From Castellaniella defragrans (GTDB lineage: Bacteria; Pseudomonadota; Gammaproteobacteria; Burkholderiales; Burkholderiaceae_B), in assembly GCF_014203015.1 (NCBI RefSeq), contig NZ_JACHIB010000014.1:1-64000 (forward strand): a DNA stretch of 64,000 bases, given 5' to 3'. Positions 34,986 to 44,556 of the stretch are shown piece by piece. The stretch's first letter is position 1. Every line of letters starts with the position of its first letter. The position numbers and the translations under genes are program-made. The notes beneath the pieces are model-generated. The model saw only the letters and a program-made list of their open reading frames with translations. It was not told the origin of the DNA and made no database searches.

Positions 34986-35048
34986 CCGACGCCCGCGCCT
35001 CTTTTTCACCGATCCGCCGGCACAACCGGCACATACAGGAGACTTCCC

Positions 35049-36254
35049 ATGAAACTGCGTACCCTATCCGCCGCGCTGGCCGTTGCCGGCCTGGGCTTCG
35101 GCCTTTCGGCCCAGGCCGCGGGGATTTCCGACGACGTGATCCGCATCGGCTTCATCGCCGACATGTCCGGCGTGTATGCGGACATCGACGGCAATGCCGG
35201 CGCCGACGCCATCCGCATGGCGATCGCCGACATGGGGGGCGAGATCAACGGGAAGAAGATCGAGCTGCTGACCGCCGACCACCAGAACAAGGCCGACATC
35301 GCCTCGGCCCGCGCCCGCGAGTGGTTCGACCAGCAGCACCTGGACATGCTGGTGGGCGGCACCAATTCCGCCACCGCGCTGGCCATGGCCGCCGTCGCGG
35401 CCGAAAAGAAGAAGCCCTTCCTGGTGGTGGGGGCCGGCTCCTCGGCGCTGACCAACGCGCAATGCACGCCCTACACCGTCCACTATGCCTACAACACCGT
35501 CGCCCTGGCCAACGGCACGGGCTCGGCCGTGGTGCGCGAAGGCGGCAAGTCCTGGTTCTACCTGACGGCCGACTACGCCTTCGGCCACTCCCTGGAACAG
35601 GACACGATGAAGGTCGTGGAAAAATCCGGCGGCAAGAACCTCGGCGCCGTGCGCGCGCCGCTGGCCACGACGGACTTCTCCTCCTTCCTGCTGCAGGCGC
35701 AGAGTTCCGGCGCCCAGGTCCTGGGCCTGGCCAACGCGGGCGGCGACTTCATCAATTCCGTCAAGGCCGCCAAGGAATTCGGCGTCACCCAGACCATGAA
35801 GCTGGCCGGCCTGCTGGTGTTCATCAACGACGTCCACGCCCTGGGGCTGGACAACACCGCCGGGCTGTACCTGACCACCGCCTGGTACTGGAACCAGGAC
35901 GACGCCTCGCGCGCCTGGTCCAAGCGCTTCTTCGACAAGCACAACCGCGCGCCGTCCTTCCTGCAGGCGGGCGACTACTCCGCCGCCAAGACCTACCTGG
36001 AAGCCGTCAAGGCCATCGGCACCGACGACGGCGACGCCGTCATGAAGCAGCTCAAGAGCGTCAAGATCAACGACATGTTCATCAAGAACGGCCACATCCG
36101 CAAGGACGGCCTGACGATGCACGACATGTACCTGGCCCAGGTGAAGAAGCCCGACCAGTCCAAGGCGCCCTGGGACTACTACAACATCGTGCGCACCCTG
36201 CCGGCCGAATCGGTCTTCGGCGCGGAATCGACCTCCACCTGCGCCCTCAAGTAG
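35049..36254 (+). CDS. livK: ABC transporter periplasmic binding protein (LivK-like)
   Basis: A 401-residue protein with a clear signal peptide (MKLRTLSAALAVAGLGFGLSAQA, cleavage after AQA at about residue 23). The mature part is a type I periplasmic binding protein of the Peripla_BP_6 family: IRIGFIADMSGVYADIDGNAGADAIRMAIADMGG and later FLQAGDYSAAKTYLEAVKAIG. It captures the substrate for the LivHM permease. The strong ribosome site (CAGGAG) agrees with the high expression usual for binding proteins. Confidence 0.93.
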   Translation: MKLRTLSAALAVAGLGFGLSAQAAGISDDVIRIGFIADMSGVYADIDGNAGADAIRMAIADMGGEINGKKIELLTADHQNKADIASARAREWFDQQHLDMLVGGTNSATALAMAAVAAEKKKPFLVVGAGSSALTNAQCTPYTVHYAYNTVALANGTGSAVVREGGKSWFYLTADYAFGHSLEQDTMKVVEKSGGKNLGAVRAPLATTDFSSFLLQAQSSGAQVLGLANAGGDFINSVKAAKEFGVTQTMKLAGLLVFINDVHALGLDNTAGLYLTTAWYWNQDDASRAWSKRFFDKHNRAPSFLQAGDYSAAKTYLEAVKAIGTDDGDAVMKQLKSVKINDMFIKNGHIRKDGLTMHDMYLAQVKKPDQSKAPWDYYNIVRTLPAESVFGAESTSTCALK

Positions 36255-36341
36255 CGCGCGGCGCATGAACGCCGGATTCCCGCCGCCGGGCGGGAATCTG
36301 CGATCCGTTTCACCCCTTCCGCCCGATTCCGCCGCAGCCCT

Positions 36342-37229
36342 ATGACACAACTTTTCGGTGTTCCCCTCCAGGCCCTGCTCGGCCAGCTCCTGCTCGGCCT
36401 GGTCAACGGCTCGTTCTACGCCGTGCTCTCGCTGGGGCTGGCCGTCATCTTCGGCCTGCTCAACATCATCAACTTCGCCCACGGCGCGCTCTACATGCTG
36501 GGCGCCTTCGTCGCCTGGATGGGCCTGCAGTACCTGGGACTGAACTACTGGATCATGCTGGCCGCGGCCCCGGTGATCGTGGGCCTGTTCGGCATCGTCC
36601 TCGAACGCCTGCTGCTGCGCCGCCTCTACAAGCTCGACCCGCTCTACGGACTGCTGCTCACCTTCGGCCTGACGCTGCTCATCGAAGGGCTGTTCCGCAG
36701 CTTCTACGGCGTCTCCGGCCAGCCCTACAGCACGCCGGCCCTGCTGCAGGGCGGCGTGAACCTCGGCTTCATGTTCCTGCCCATCTACCGCGCCTGGGTC
36801 GTCGTGGCCTCGGTCCTGGCCTGCCTGCTGACCTGGTTCGTCATCGAGAAGACCCGCCTGGGCGCGCTGCTGCGCGCCGGCACCGAAAACCCCAAGCTGG
36901 TCGAGGCCTTCGGCGTGAACGTGCCGCTGATGATCTCGCTCACCTTCGGCTTCGGCGTCGGGCTGGCGGGCTTCGCCGGGGTGCTCGCCGCCCCCATCCT
37001 GCAGGTCTCGCCGCTGATGGGCTCGAACCTGATCATCGTCGTCTTCGCCGTGGTGGTCATCGGCGGCATGGGCTCGATCCTGGGCTCGATCGTCACCGGC
37101 CTGGGGCTGGGGGTCATCGAGGGCTTCACCAAGGTCTTCTGGCCCGAGGCCTCCAGCACCGTGGTGTTCATCATCATGGTGATCGTGCTGCTCACCCGCC
37201 CGGCCGGGCTGTTCGGGAAAGAATCATGA
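36342..37229 (+). CDS. livH: ABC transporter permease (LivH-like)
   Basis: A 295-residue inner-membrane permease with about eight hydrophobic segments. The start LLGLVNGSFYAVLSLGLAVIFGLLNIINFAHGALYMLGAF is the family hallmark. The EAA-like loop AGTENPKLVEAFGVNVPLMISLTFG contacts the ATPases. The stop overlaps the livM start by four bases (ATGA), so the two permease subunits are coupled. Confidence 0.93.
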   Translation: MTQLFGVPLQALLGQLLLGLVNGSFYAVLSLGLAVIFGLLNIINFAHGALYMLGAFVAWMGLQYLGLNYWIMLAAAPVIVGLFGIVLERLLLRRLYKLDPLYGLLLTFGLTLLIEGLFRSFYGVSGQPYSTPALLQGGVNLGFMFLPIYRAWVVVASVLACLLTWFVIEKTRLGALLRAGTENPKLVEAFGVNVPLMISLTFGFGVGLAGFAGVLAAPILQVSPLMGSNLIIVVFAVVVIGGMGSILGSIVTGLGLGVIEGFTKVFWPEASSTVVFIIMVIVLLTRPAGLFGKES

Positions 37230-38194
37230 ATCGACAACTGATCGCCTATCTGGCCGCCATCGTCCTGCTGGCGGCGCTGCCCGCGCTGGGCGGCTATCCG
37301 ATCTTCATCATGAAGGTCATGTGCTACGCCCTGTTCGCCTGCGCCTTCAACCTGCTGCTGGGCTACACCGGGCTGCTGTCCTTCGGCCACGCCGCCTTCC
37401 TGGGGCTGGCCGCCTACGCCTGCGGCCAGTCGCTCGCCATCTGGGGCTGGCCCACGGCCGGCGGCCTGCTCTTCGGCACCGCCGCCGCCGGGGTCCTGGG
37501 GCTGGTCTTCGGCATCCTCTCGATCCGGCGCAGCGGCATCTACTTCGCCATGATCACCCTGGCGCTCGCCCAGATGCTGTTCTTCTACTTCCTCCAGGCG
37601 CCGTTCACCGGCGGCGAGGACGGCCTGCAGGGCATTCCGCGCGGCTCCATCCTGGGGCTGGACCTGAGCCGCGACATCAACCTGTACTACGTGGTGCTGG
37701 CGATCTTCGTGCTGGGCTACGCCCTGATCTGGCGCACCGTGCACTCGCCCTTCGGTCAGGTCCTGAAGGCCATCCGCGAGAACGAGCCGCGCATGATCTC
37801 GCTGGGCTACGACGTGGACCGCTTCAAGCTGCTGGCCTTCGTGCTCTCGGCCACCCTGGCCGGGCTGGCCGGAGCCACCAAGTCGCTGGTGTTCGTCTCG
37901 GCCACGCTGTCGGACGCCACCTGGCAGATGTCGGGCATGGTGATCCTGATGACGCTGATCGGCGGCATGGGCACGCTCACCGGCCCGGTGCTGGGCGCGG
38001 TCATCGTGGTGGCGCTGGAAAACAAGGTCGGCGAGTTCGGCCGCTTCCTGATGCAGCAGACCGGCATCGAATGGTTCCGCGTGCTGGGCGAATCGGTCAC
38101 GATCGTCATCGGCCTCATCTTCATCGTCTGCGTGCTGGCCTTCCGCCGCGGCATCGTCGGCGAATGGCTGGCCTGGCGGCAGAAGACCGGCTGA
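37226..38194 (+). CDS. livM: ABC transporter permease (LivM-like)
   Basis: A 322-residue inner-membrane permease. CYALFACAFNLLLGYTGLLSFGHAAFLGLAAYACGQ and the coupling loop AIRENEPRMISLGYDVDRFKLLAFVLSATLAGLAG are typical of LivM. It forms the translocation path with LivH. It is the last gene of the operon, followed after 25 bases by a strong terminator that also serves the converging second liv operon. Confidence 0.93.
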   Translation: MNRQLIAYLAAIVLLAALPALGGYPIFIMKVMCYALFACAFNLLLGYTGLLSFGHAAFLGLAAYACGQSLAIWGWPTAGGLLFGTAAAGVLGLVFGILSIRRSGIYFAMITLALAQMLFFYFLQAPFTGGEDGLQGIPRGSILGLDLSRDINLYYVVLAIFVLGYALIWRTVHSPFGQVLKAIRENEPRMISLGYDVDRFKLLAFVLSATLAGLAGATKSLVFVSATLSDATWQMSGMVILMTLIGGMGTLTGPVLGAVIVVALENKVGEFGRFLMQQTGIEWFRVLGESVTIVIGLIFIVCVLAFRRGIVGEWLAWRQKTG

Positions 38195-38219
38195 TCCGGT
38201 ATCCGGTTGACGCAGTCGC

Positions 38220-38245
38220 AAAAATGGCCCGTCGGGGCCATTTTT
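38220..38245. terminator. Bidirectional rho-independent terminator
   Basis: AAAAATGGCCC pairs perfectly with GGGCCATTTTT around loop GTCG. The A-run at one side and the T-run at the other allow termination from both directions, between livM (plus) and the second livF (minus). Confidence 0.9.
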
Positions 38246-38329
38246 GTTGGGGGATGCGCTCTCAAGCCGAAGCAGCTCCCCACGTCGCGGCCTGCATGCC
38301 GCTCGGACTCGCCTGGCGCAGAACAGTCC

Positions 38330-39130
38330 TCAAGGACTCTTCTGCGTCCCGGCAAGTCCCAAATAGCTTTCGATGACGCGGGGGTGGCCGGCCAGCATGC
38401 GGGCCTCGCCTTCGAGGACCACGGCGCCGGTCTCCAGGACGTAGCCGCGGTCGGCCACGTGCAGGGCGGCGCGGGCGTTCTGCTCCACCAGCAGGATGGA
38501 CACGCCGGTGCTGCGCAGCTGGGCGATGGTCTGGAAGATCTCGCGCACCACCCGGGGCGCCAGGCCCAGGCTGGGCTCGTCGAGCATCAGCAGCGCCGGG
38601 CGCGCCATCAGGGCGCGGCCCAGCGCCAGCATCTGGCGCTCGCCGCCCGACAGCGTCCCCGCCGCCTGGCCGGCGCGCTCCCGCAGGCGCGGAAACAGCG
38701 CGTAGACCTCGTCCAGGGTGTCGCGCCAGCCGCGCACGCCGGCGCGGTACAGGCGGAAGCCCCCCAGCAGCAGGTTCTCGCGCACGGACATGCTGGCGAA
38801 CAGTTCCCGGCGTTCCGGCACCAGCGACAGGCCCTGGCCGACGCGGCGCTCGATGTCCCAGCCCTGCACCTCGGCGCCCAGGAACACGACCGAGCCCCGG
38901 CTGTGCCCCTGCAGCGGCAGCGCGCCCATGATGGCGCCCAGCAGGGTCGATTTGCCGGCGCCGTTGGCGCCGATGACGGTGACGATCTCGCCGCGCCCCA
39001 CCGTCAGGTCGATGGGATCCAGGGCGGCCACCTTGCCGTAGTGCGCCGACAGGCCCCGGACCGACAGGACGGGAGCGGCGACAGGCGCGGCCGCGGCCGT
39101 CCCGGCGGCGGCAGGGTTTCCGGTGCTCAT
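38330..39130 (-). CDS. livF: ABC transporter ATPase, second system (LivF-like)
   Basis: A 266-residue ATPase with intact Walker A GANGAGKST, signature LSGGERQMLALGRAL, Walker B LLMLDEPSLGLAP and H-loop LVEQNA. An alanine-rich extension of ~20 residues (MSTGNPAAAGTAAAAPVAAP) precedes the domain. It is the last gene of livK-livH-livMG-livF on the minus strand and overlaps the livMG stop by four bases. Confidence 0.92.
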   Translation of the reverse strand: MSTGNPAAAGTAAAAPVAAPVLSVRGLSAHYGKVAALDPIDLTVGRGEIVTVIGANGAGKSTLLGAIMGALPLQGHSRGSVVFLGAEVQGWDIERRVGQGLSLVPERRELFASMSVRENLLLGGFRLYRAGVRGWRDTLDEVYALFPRLRERAGQAAGTLSGGERQMLALGRALMARPALLMLDEPSLGLAPRVVREIFQTIAQLRSTGVSILLVEQNARAALHVADRGYVLETGAVVLEGEARMLAGHPRVIESYLGLAGTQKSP

Positions 39131-40986
39131 GAGGCGCTCCCCTGCGGCGTGGCGCGGGCGGCGACGGGCTGCGGCGCGGCTTCGGGCACGCTCCAGGTCT
39201 CGTCCAGGCCGCCCAGGTAGGCCTCCAGCACGGCCGGATTGCGCTGGATGTCCGCCGGGACGCCCTCGGCCAGCATCGTGCCGAAATCCATGACCAGCAG
39301 GTGATCGGTGAGGTTCATCACGAAATCCATGTCGTGCTCGACCAGCAGCAGGCTCATGCCCTCGCGGCGCAGCTGGTCCAGCACCGCCGCCAGCGCCTGC
39401 TTTTCCTGGTAGCGCAGGCCGGCCGCCGGCTCGTCGAGCAGCAGCGCGATGGGGTCGCAGCACAGCGCCCGGGCGATCTCCACGATGCGCTGGCGGCCCA
39501 GCGGCAGGCTGCCGGCGGGCTGGTCGATCACGTCGCCCAGGCCCACCCGCTCGATCTGGCGCGCGGCCTCGCGCAGCAGCGAGGCCTCCGCCGTGCGGTC
39601 CAGGCGCAGCGCGGCCGGCACCACGCCGGCGCGGCTGCGCAGGTGGGCGCCCAGGGCGACGTTTTCCAGCACGCTCATGTCCGGCAGGAGCTGCACGTGT
39701 TGGAAGCTGCGCGCCATGCCCCGGCGGGCGATCTCGCGCGCCGGCAGGCCGTCGATGCGGTCCCCCATGAAGCGCACCGCGCCGCCGGACAGCGGCGCCA
39801 CGCCGCTGATGAGGTTGAAGGTGGTGCTCTTGCCCGCCCCGTTGGGGCCGATCAGCCCCATGATCTCGCCCGCGCGCAGGCGGAAGCTGATGTCGTTGAC
39901 CGCCACCAAGCCGCCGAATTGCTTGCGCACCCGGTCGACTTCCAGCACCACGTCGCCGGCCGCGGGCGCCGGCCGGCGCGGCAGTTCGGGCGCGGCGGCC
40001 AGGCGCGCCGGATCGTGGCCGCCGGGCTCGGCGCGCCCGCCCAGCCGCCGCCACAGCCGGGCCAGCACGGGCCACAGGCCGTCGCGGGCGAACTGCAGCA
40101 CCAGGATCATCAGCACGCCGAAGGCGAGCAGTTCCAGGTTGGCGGTGGTGCCCACCAGGCCGGGCAGGACGTTCTGCAGCTGGTCCTTGACGATCAGGAT
40201 GGCGGCGGCGCCCGCCACCGCGCCCCAGACGCTGCCCGAGCCGCCCACCACGGCCATGAACAGGTATTCGATGCCGTAGCCCAGGCCGAAGGGGCTGGGG
40301 CTGACGGCGCGCTGCATGTGCGCGTACAGCCAGCCCGACACGCAGCCCAGCAGGGCGGCGTAGACGAAGATCACGACCTTGTAGTGCGCCAGGTCCACGC
40401 CGAAGGATTCGGCCATGGAGCCGCTGCGCAGGGCGCGGATGGCCCGCCCCGCGCGCGAGTCCAGCAGGTTGTGCGTGGCCCACAGGGCCAGCAGCAGGAT
40501 CAGCCAGATCAGCAGGTACATGCGCGGCCCCGAGCCCAGGGACCAGCCGCCGATGGACAGCGGCGGAATGCCGGCGATGCCGTCGTAGCGCCCCAGGAAA
40601 TCCAGGTTGCCGTACAGGTAGTACAGCGCCAGGCACCAGGCCAGGGTGCACAGCGGCAGGTAGTGGCCGGACAGGCGCAGCGTGATGGCGCCCAGCGCGT
40701 AGGCCACCAGGCAGGTCAGCAGCAGGCCCGCCGCCAGGCCCAGCCAGGGGGAGACGCCGCCCGCCGTGGTCAGCCAGGCGGTGGTGTAGGCCCCCAGGCC
40801 GACGAAGGCCGACTGGCCGAAGGACGTCAGCCCGCCCACGCCGGTCAGCAGGACCAGCCCCAGCACCACCAGGCTGTAGAGCCCGATGTAGTTCATCTGG
40901 GTGATCCAGAAGGCGGGCACGCCCGGCAGCCAGGGCAGCAGCGCCAGGAGCGGGACCAGGACCATCAGGGCATGGCGCGGGCGCAT
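39127..40986 (-). CDS. Fused permease-ATPase (LivM-LivG)
   Basis: A 619-residue protein joining two transporter subunits. Residues 1 to about 320 are a LivM-type permease (GLVLLTGVGGLTSFGQSAFVGLGAYTTAWL, RAIRALRSGSMAESFGVDLAHYKVVIF). After a Pro/Ala/Arg linker (about 325-350), residues 355-600 are a LivG-type ATPase with Walker A GPNGAGKST, signature region SLPLGRQRIVEIARAL, Walker B LLLDEPAAGL and H-loop LVEHDM. Both halves look complete. ATG 40986 overlaps the livH stop by one base. Fused LivM-LivG proteins occur in betaproteobacteria. The substrate is unknown. Confidence 0.93.
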   Translation of the reverse strand: MRPRHALMVLVPLLALLPWLPGVPAFWITQMNYIGLYSLVVLGLVLLTGVGGLTSFGQSAFVGLGAYTTAWLTTAGGVSPWLGLAAGLLLTCLVAYALGAITLRLSGHYLPLCTLAWCLALYYLYGNLDFLGRYDGIAGIPPLSIGGWSLGSGPRMYLLIWLILLLALWATHNLLDSRAGRAIRALRSGSMAESFGVDLAHYKVVIFVYAALLGCVSGWLYAHMQRAVSPSPFGLGYGIEYLFMAVVGGSGSVWGAVAGAAAILIVKDQLQNVLPGLVGTTANLELLAFGVLMILVLQFARDGLWPVLARLWRRLGGRAEPGGHDPARLAAAPELPRRPAPAAGDVVLEVDRVRKQFGGLVAVNDISFRLRAGEIMGLIGPNGAGKSTTFNLISGVAPLSGGAVRFMGDRIDGLPAREIARRGMARSFQHVQLLPDMSVLENVALGAHLRSRAGVVPAALRLDRTAEASLLREAARQIERVGLGDVIDQPAGSLPLGRQRIVEIARALCCDPIALLLDEPAAGLRYQEKQALAAVLDQLRREGMSLLLVEHDMDFVMNLTDHLLVMDFGTMLAEGVPADIQRNPAVLEAYLGGLDETWSVPEAAPQPVAARATPQGSAS

Positions 40987-42023
40987 CAGTCCTCCTCGTC
41001 CAGGTGGACGCTGCCGAAGGAGCGCCACAGCAGCACCGGGATGATCAGCGTGAAGACGATGGCTTCCTTGAAGGGGCTGGCCCAGAAGGAGGAAAAGGCT
41101 TCGAGAATGCCGACGAACAGGGCGCCCGCCGCGGCCGCCGGATAGCTGACCAGGCCGCCGAAGATGGCCGCCACGAAGCCCTTCAGGCCGATCAGGAAGC
41201 CCGTGTCGTAGTAGATGGTGGTGATGGCGGCGATCAGCATGCCCGAGAGCGCGCCGATGGCCGCCGCCAGGGTGAAGGTCAGGCTGCCGGCCACCCGCGT
41301 GCTGATGCCCACCAGCCGCGCGCCGCGCCGGTTGACGGCGGTGGCCCGCAGGGCGCTGCCGTACAGGGTGCGGCTGAAGAACAGCCACAGCCCGCCGATC
41401 AGCGCGGCGCAGGTGGCCAGTACCGCGAAGGTCTGGGCCGTCCAGGCCACCGGCCCGATCTGCACCGTGCCCTCGACCAGGGCCGGGGTGCGCCAGCCTT
41501 CCGCGCCGAAGAACAGCAGCCCCAGGCCGGTCAGGGCGAAGTGCACGGCGACCGAGACGATCAGCAGCACCAGCACGCTGGCCTGCTCCACCGGCTGGTA
41601 CACCAGGCGGTAGATCATCGGGCCCAGGGGCACCACCAGCGCCAGCGCGAACAGCACGCGCAGGGCCAGCGGCACGTCCGGCCCGGCCGCCAGCGGCGCC
41701 AGGGCCTCCAGCGCCAGCGGCAGGGCCAGCGCCCAGCCCAGGGTGCGGCCGTAGCCGCGCCACTGGCGCGCGCGCCAGCACGAGACCGCCTCGACCAGGC
41801 ACACCAGCACGCCCATCAGCACCAGCAGGTGCGCTGTCCCGGGCACCCGGCCGTTGGCGAGGAAGGCGAGCGACAGCGCGCCGAAGGTGACGAATTCCCC
41901 CTGGGGGATCAGGATCACCCGCGTCACCACGAACACCAGCACCAGCGCCAGGCCCAGCAGGCCGTAGATGGCGCCGTTCAGGATGCCGTCCTGCAGCAGG
42001 ATCAGGGCGATGGTCAGATCCAC
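40986..42023 (-). CDS. livH: ABC transporter permease, second system (LivH-like)
   Basis: A 345-residue permease, about 50 longer than usual LivH. The N-terminus LLQDGILNGAIYGLLGLALVLVFVVTRVILIPQGEFVTFGAL is the family start. An extra segment at about residues 75-130 (ARQWRGYGRTLGWALALPLALEALAPLAAG) accounts for the length. The coupling loop is ALRATAVNRRGARLVGISTRVAGSLTF. It stands between livK and the fused livMG gene, with one-base overlap to the latter. Confidence 0.9.
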   Translation of the reverse strand: MDLTIALILLQDGILNGAIYGLLGLALVLVFVVTRVILIPQGEFVTFGALSLAFLANGRVPGTAHLLVLMGVLVCLVEAVSCWRARQWRGYGRTLGWALALPLALEALAPLAAGPDVPLALRVLFALALVVPLGPMIYRLVYQPVEQASVLVLLIVSVAVHFALTGLGLLFFGAEGWRTPALVEGTVQIGPVAWTAQTFAVLATCAALIGGLWLFFSRTLYGSALRATAVNRRGARLVGISTRVAGSLTFTLAAAIGALSGMLIAAITTIYYDTGFLIGLKGFVAAIFGGLVSYPAAAAGALFVGILEAFSSFWASPFKEAIVFTLIIPVLLWRSFGSVHLDEED

Positions 42024-42108
42024 GGCGCCCGCCCGCCGGCGCGCGCGCCGGCATCCAGGGCATGCCGGCGGCCGGGCCGCGACACGGGAAGGGAGGCGCC
42101 GCGCCGCA

Positions 42109-43278
42109 TCACAGGTCCGGCTGGTAGGTCCACTTGCCGTCCACGACCTGCACCATGACGCGGCCGCGCTCGTCCAGGCCGGCGTGGTCGGTCGGGCTGA
42201 GCGTGAAGACGCCCTGCGAGGCGGGCAGTTCCTTGACCTGCTCCAGCGCGTCGCGCAGGGCCGCGCGGAATTCCGCCGTGCCCGGCTTGGCGCCGGTCTT
42301 CAGGGCGCGGGGGATGGCGTCGTTGATGAGCTGGCCGGCGTCCCACATGTGGCCGCCGAAGGTGTTGGTCGTGCCCGCGCCGTACTTGGCCTCGTAGGCC
42401 TTGACGTACACCAGGGCGCTGGCCTTGACCGGGTTGCTGTCGGGCAGCTGGGCCGCCACCAGCAGCGGGCCGGCGGGCAGGATCATGCCTTCGCAGGCCT
42501 TGCCGCAGACGCGCAGCACGTCGTTGTTGGCCGCGCCGTGGGTCTGGTAGATATGGCCCTTGTAGCCGCGTTCGACCAGCTCGCGCTGCGGCAGGGCCAC
42601 CGGCGTGCCGGAAGCGGCGATCAGGATGCCGTCGGGCTTGGCCGACAGCAGCTTCAGGACCTGGCCGGTGACGCTGGTGTCGGGCCGGGCGAAGCGTTCC
42701 TCCGCCACGAGCTTGATGCCCTTGGCCTCGGCGGCGGCCTTCATTTCCTGCAGCCAGCCGTCGCCGTAGGCGTCGCTGAAGCCGATGAAGCCCAGCGTCT
42801 TGACGTTCTGCTTGACCATCGCCTGCGCCAGGGCGGCGGCCATCAGCGCGTCGTTCTGCGGCGTCTTGTAGACCCACTTGCGCGGGCCGTCCACCGGCTC
42901 GACGAGCTTGGCGTTGGCCGCCACGCTGATCATCGGCGTGCCGGTCTCGGCGGCCACGTCCGACATGGCCAGCGAGGCCGGCGTCACGGAGGTGCCCAGC
43001 ACCACGTCCACGTGGTCGTCGGCCGTGAGCTTGCGGATGTTCTTCACCGCCTGGGTGGTGTCGGTGGCGTCGTCCAGCACGATGTACTGCACGGCCTGGC
43101 CGCCGATCTCCGTGGGCAGCAGGGCCACGGTGTCGCGCTCGGGAATCCCCAGCGAGGCGGCCGGGCCGGTGGACGACACCGTCACGCCGACCTTGATCTG
43201 GGCCGTGGCGGCCAGGGGCAGCGCGGCCAGCAGCGCGGCGGCGCCCAGGGTGAGCCGCATGGAAAGCGGGAATGTCAT
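42109..43278 (-). CDS. ABC transporter periplasmic binding protein, second system
   Basis: A 389-residue protein with signal peptide (MTFPLSMRLTLGAAALLAALPLAATAQ) and a mature type I binding-protein fold: IKVGVTVSSTGPAASLGIPERDTVALLPTEIGGQ, then VDVVLGTSVTPASLAMSDVAAETGTPMIS. Two cysteines (VCGKACEGM) could form a disulfide. It heads the minus-strand operon, 85 bases before livH. Sequence differs strongly from the LivK at 35049, so the two systems likely take up different ligands. Confidence 0.92.
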   Translation of the reverse strand: MTFPLSMRLTLGAAALLAALPLAATAQIKVGVTVSSTGPAASLGIPERDTVALLPTEIGGQAVQYIVLDDATDTTQAVKNIRKLTADDHVDVVLGTSVTPASLAMSDVAAETGTPMISVAANAKLVEPVDGPRKWVYKTPQNDALMAAALAQAMVKQNVKTLGFIGFSDAYGDGWLQEMKAAAEAKGIKLVAEERFARPDTSVTGQVLKLLSAKPDGILIAASGTPVALPQRELVERGYKGHIYQTHGAANNDVLRVCGKACEGMILPAGPLLVAAQLPDSNPVKASALVYVKAYEAKYGAGTTNTFGGHMWDAGQLINDAIPRALKTGAKPGTAEFRAALRDALEQVKELPASQGVFTLSPTDHAGLDERGRVMVQVVDGKWTYQPDL

Positions 43279-43510
43279 GTTTGTCTCCGAATGTTTTTGA
43301 CGGACCGTGCAATTCATGACCGCGAACCCTGCGGGCCACGGCATAAACACATGAACGGGCGTCATATTATCGCAGCACGGCGCAATTTGTTGCTGCCCGG
43401 CGCGCCGCGGCCGCGCCGCCTCGGCCGATCGCCCCGCGCCGGCCGGTCCGCCATCCGGGCGAAAGTCGATTAAGATGGAGGATTGAAGCGAAATTCTGGA
43501 CAGGTTCCTC

Positions 43511-43906
43511 GTGGACAAGATCACGCGCACGGACGCCGAATGGCGCGCGCAGCTTTCCCCCGACGAATTCGCGGTCACGCGGCTCAAGCACACCGAGCGG
43601 CCCTTCACGGGGCGCTACTGGGACGCCACCCAGGCGGGCACCTACGTCTGCGTCTGCTGCGGCACCCCGCTGTTCGCCTCCGACACGAAATTCGACGCGG
43701 GCTGCGGCTGGCCCAGCTATTTCCAGCCGGTGGCCCCCGACCGCGTGCGCGAGCTGCGCGACACCAGCCACGGCATGATCCGCACCGAGATCCTGTGCGC
43801 CGTCTGCGACGCCCACCTGGGCCACGTGTTCCCCGACGGCCCGCCCCCCACCGGGCTGCGCTACTGCATCAATTCGCTTTCCCTGAAATTCGTCCCGGCC
43901 GAATGA
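43511..43906 (+). CDS. msrB: Peptide-methionine (R)-S-oxide reductase MsrB
   Basis: A 131-residue enzyme that repairs methionine R-sulfoxide in oxidised proteins. Zinc ligands are Cys47/Cys50 and Cys96/Cys99, and the catalytic cysteine is Cys119 in [11 protein letters not shown]. The conserved [10 protein letters not shown] and [10 protein letters not shown] are present. It starts at GTG 43511, since no ATG is near. It is first in a run msrB-yciB-bolA-ppiC with short spacers. Confidence 0.95.
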   Translation: MDKITRTDAEWRAQLSPDEFAVTRLKHTERPFTGRYWDATQAGTYVCVCCGTPLFASDTKFDAGCGWPSYFQPVAPDRVRELRDTSHGMIRTEILCAVCDAHLGHVFPDGPPPTGLRYCINSLSLKFVPAE

Positions 43907-43931
43907 ATCCGGGCCCCGCGTAAGATCACCC

Positions 43932-44516
43932 GTGAAAAAGTTCCTCTTCGACCTCTTCCCGCTGATCCTGTTCTTCCTGGCGTTCCGCTTCGCCGACATC
44001 TACGTCGCCACCGGAACGGCCATGGCGGCGGCCGTGCTGCAGATCCTCTGGCTGCGCCTGACCGGGCGCGCGATCGAGCCCACGCACTGGATCAACCTGA
44101 CGGTGATCGTCGTGTTCGGCGGGGCGACGCTGCTGTTCCACGACGACACCTTCATCAAGTGGAAGCCCACGGTCCTGTACTGGCTGTTCGCCGCCATCCT
44201 GATGGGCGCGCGCCTGTTCGCCGGCCGCAACCTGATGCGCCGCCTGATGGGCGAGAAGATCGCCCTGCCCGAACGCGCCTGGAACCGCCTGAACGACAGC
44301 TGGGCCGGGTTCTTCGTCGCCTCGGGCGCGCTGAACCTGTACGTGGCCTTCTCCGGCCGCTTCACCGAGGCGCAATGGGTGAATTTCAAGGTCTTCGGCC
44401 TGATGATCCTGCTGCTGCTGTTCGTGGTGGGGCAGTCCCTGTGGCTGGGCCGCCACATCCAGACCGAGGCCGCCGCGCCCCCGGCCGGGGCCTCCGACAG
44501 CGAGCCGCGCGGATGA
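43932..44516 (+). CDS. yciB: Inner membrane septation protein YciB (septation protein A)
   Basis: A 194-residue inner-membrane protein with five to six hydrophobic segments. The family start KKFLFDLFPLILFFLAFRFADIYVATGTAMAAA and the later KPTVLYWLFAAILMGARLFAGRNLMRRLMGEKIALPERAWNRLNDSWAGFF are clear. YciB is linked to cell envelope synthesis and division. It starts at GTG 43932, 26 bases after msrB. Confidence 0.93.
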   Translation: MKKFLFDLFPLILFFLAFRFADIYVATGTAMAAAVLQILWLRLTGRAIEPTHWINLTVIVVFGGATLLFHDDTFIKWKPTVLYWLFAAILMGARLFAGRNLMRRLMGEKIALPERAWNRLNDSWAGFFVASGALNLYVAFSGRFTEAQWVNFKVFGLMILLLLFVVGQSLWLGRHIQTEAAAPPAGASDSEPRG

Positions 44517-44556
44517 AGCCGCGCCGCGCCCCCTGCCCCGCCACCGCAGACCGCCC

